Assembly: GCA_963841425.1 (NCBI GenBank)
Contig: CAWJCL010000001.1
Location: 124,001-188,000, forward strand
Length of the DNA stretch: 64,000 nucleotides
From: DATEOR01 sp963841425
Lineage (GTDB): Bacteria > Actinomycetota > Thermoleophilia > Gaiellales > Gaiellaceae
Direction of reading: 5' to 3'
This document shows positions 63,477 to 64,000 of the stretch, one piece after another. The position numbers were made by a program, and so were the translations under genes. The notes beneath the pieces are model-generated. The model worked only from the letters and a program-made list of their open reading frames with translations. It had not been told where the DNA came from and did no database searches. Position 1 is the stretch's first letter, and each line of letters opens with the position of its first letter.

Positions 63477-64000
63477 ATGGCTGACCGACAAAGACCACTG
63501 AGGCCGCGGAGCGGCGCCGCGGGCGGCCGGCGGAAGCGCCGTGTCGTCATCGACTCGCAGGCGAACCGCCCGCGCCAGGATTCACGCACCCCGCGCGAGA
63601 CGCCCAAGCCGCGGCAAGAGCAGCAGGCGCCCGTTCAGCAGACCGGGCCCGTCAGCGTCAACTCCGGCGCGACCGTGAAGGAGCTCTCGGCGGCGCTCGG
63701 CATCCCGGTGCCCCAGATCATCAAGATCATGATGGACGTGGGGGAGATGGTGACCATCACCCAGTCCCTCTCCGACGAGGCAGTCGAGGTGATCGCGACG
63801 ACGCTCGAGCGCGAGGTCGAGATCAAGCACGCCGACGACGAGGACCTCGAGCCCGAGGTCTTCGAGGACGAGCCCGAGGATCTGGTCGCGCGCCCTCCGG
63901 TGGTCACGATCATGGGCCACGTCGATCACGGGAAGACGACGCTCCTCGATGCGATCCGCGAGTCGGCGGTCGTCGAGACCGAGGCCGGTGGCATCACGCA
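63477..64000 (+). CDS. infB: Translation initiation factor IF-2 (partial, runs off the window)
   Basis: 174 residues are visible, truncated by the window edge. A short basic N-terminus (MADRQRPLRPRSGAAGGRRKRR) is followed by the IF2_N module (VKELSAALGIPVPQIIKIMMDVG) and the start of the GTPase: VTIMGHVDHGKTTLLDAIRES with the G1 loop. The N-terminal extension is much shorter than in most actinobacteria. It recruits fMet-tRNA to the 30S subunit. ATG 63477 lies 3 nt after the ylxR stop. Confidence 0.95.
   Translation, partial: MADRQRPLRPRSGAAGGRRKRRVVIDSQANRPRQDSRTPRETPKPRQEQQAPVQQTGPVSVNSGATVKELSAALGIPVPQIIKIMMDVGEMVTITQSLSDEAVEVIATTLEREVEIKHADDEDLEPEVFEDEPEDLVARPPVVTIMGHVDHGKTTLLDAIRESAVVETEAGGIT

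Overview
The window is a high-GC, gene-dense bacterial chromosome segment with very short intergenic gaps, many GTG/TTG starts and frequent ATGA/GTGA/TTGA stop-start overlaps. An actinobacterial-type integration host factor (mIHF) beside gmk and rpoZ, a PyrR-controlled pyrimidine operon, the PdxS/PdxT vitamin B6 route and a CGAAC-N4-GTTCG SOS box all point to Actinomycetota. The gene content and proteins resemble deep-branching lineages such as Thermoleophilia, but that placement is inference. Most of the window is core metabolism and information processing. There is no phage, CRISPR array, transposase or rRNA.

Layout. 0-2 kb: yjbQ, a CAU-anticodon tRNA, an HD-domain gene and a gene-poor stretch. 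2-9.1 kb: a HerA-type ATPase, a homocysteine methyltransferase/MTHFR fusion, pdxS, a FAD oxidoreductase, pdxT and yebC. 9.1-18.7 kb: ruvC-ruvA-ruvB, recJ, bifunctional rel, a coiled-coil protein and a GT39-like membrane glycosyltransferase. 18.8-21.5 kb: a cyclic-di-GMP set (GGDEF synthase, membrane protein, HD-GYP hydrolase). 21.5-29 kb: a reverse-strand run (DUF4396, GAF/fRMsr-like, thioesterase), a large secreted M14 carboxypeptidase, then phosphohexomutase, HIT and CorA genes. 29-33.2 kb: a 1058-residue zinc-ribbon/cyclase/ATPase/TPR protein converging on a secreted DUF11-like protein.

33.3-35.4 kb is the main accessory stretch. A tRNA-Arg(CCG) has a 25-bp copy of its 3' end about 1.95 kb away, and three small orphan genes lie between the copies, as expected for a tRNA-targeted integrated element or its relic. 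Next come an enolase-superfamily epimerase and a DUF1611 protein (the pair known as DgcA/DgcN for D-glutamate catabolism), two tandem M29 aminopeptidases and a phosphoesterase. Then comes a tiny TM-LysM gene whose start codon lies inside a perfect LexA box, which suggests an SOS cell-division inhibitor of YneA type.

40.4-51.5 kb: an HD-GYP remnant, RNase Z, DUF2007, a methyltransferase, and pyrR-pyrB-pyrC-carA-carB-pyrK-pyrD with a PyrR-binding loop sequestering the pyrR ribosome site. 51.5-59.9 kb: mihF, gmk, rpoZ, coaBC, moxR, DUF58, transglutaminase (frameshifted), nucleotidyltransferase, TPR and dtd. 60-64 kb: small secreted and membrane proteins, then rimP-nusA-ylxR-infB (infB runs off the end), headed by a leader with mutually exclusive hairpins.

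A recurring signal is a TANNNT hexamer 6-9 nt upstream of the start codon in genes lacking a ribosome-binding site, consistent with widespread leaderless transcription. No computation was run; all motif and family calls are by eye.
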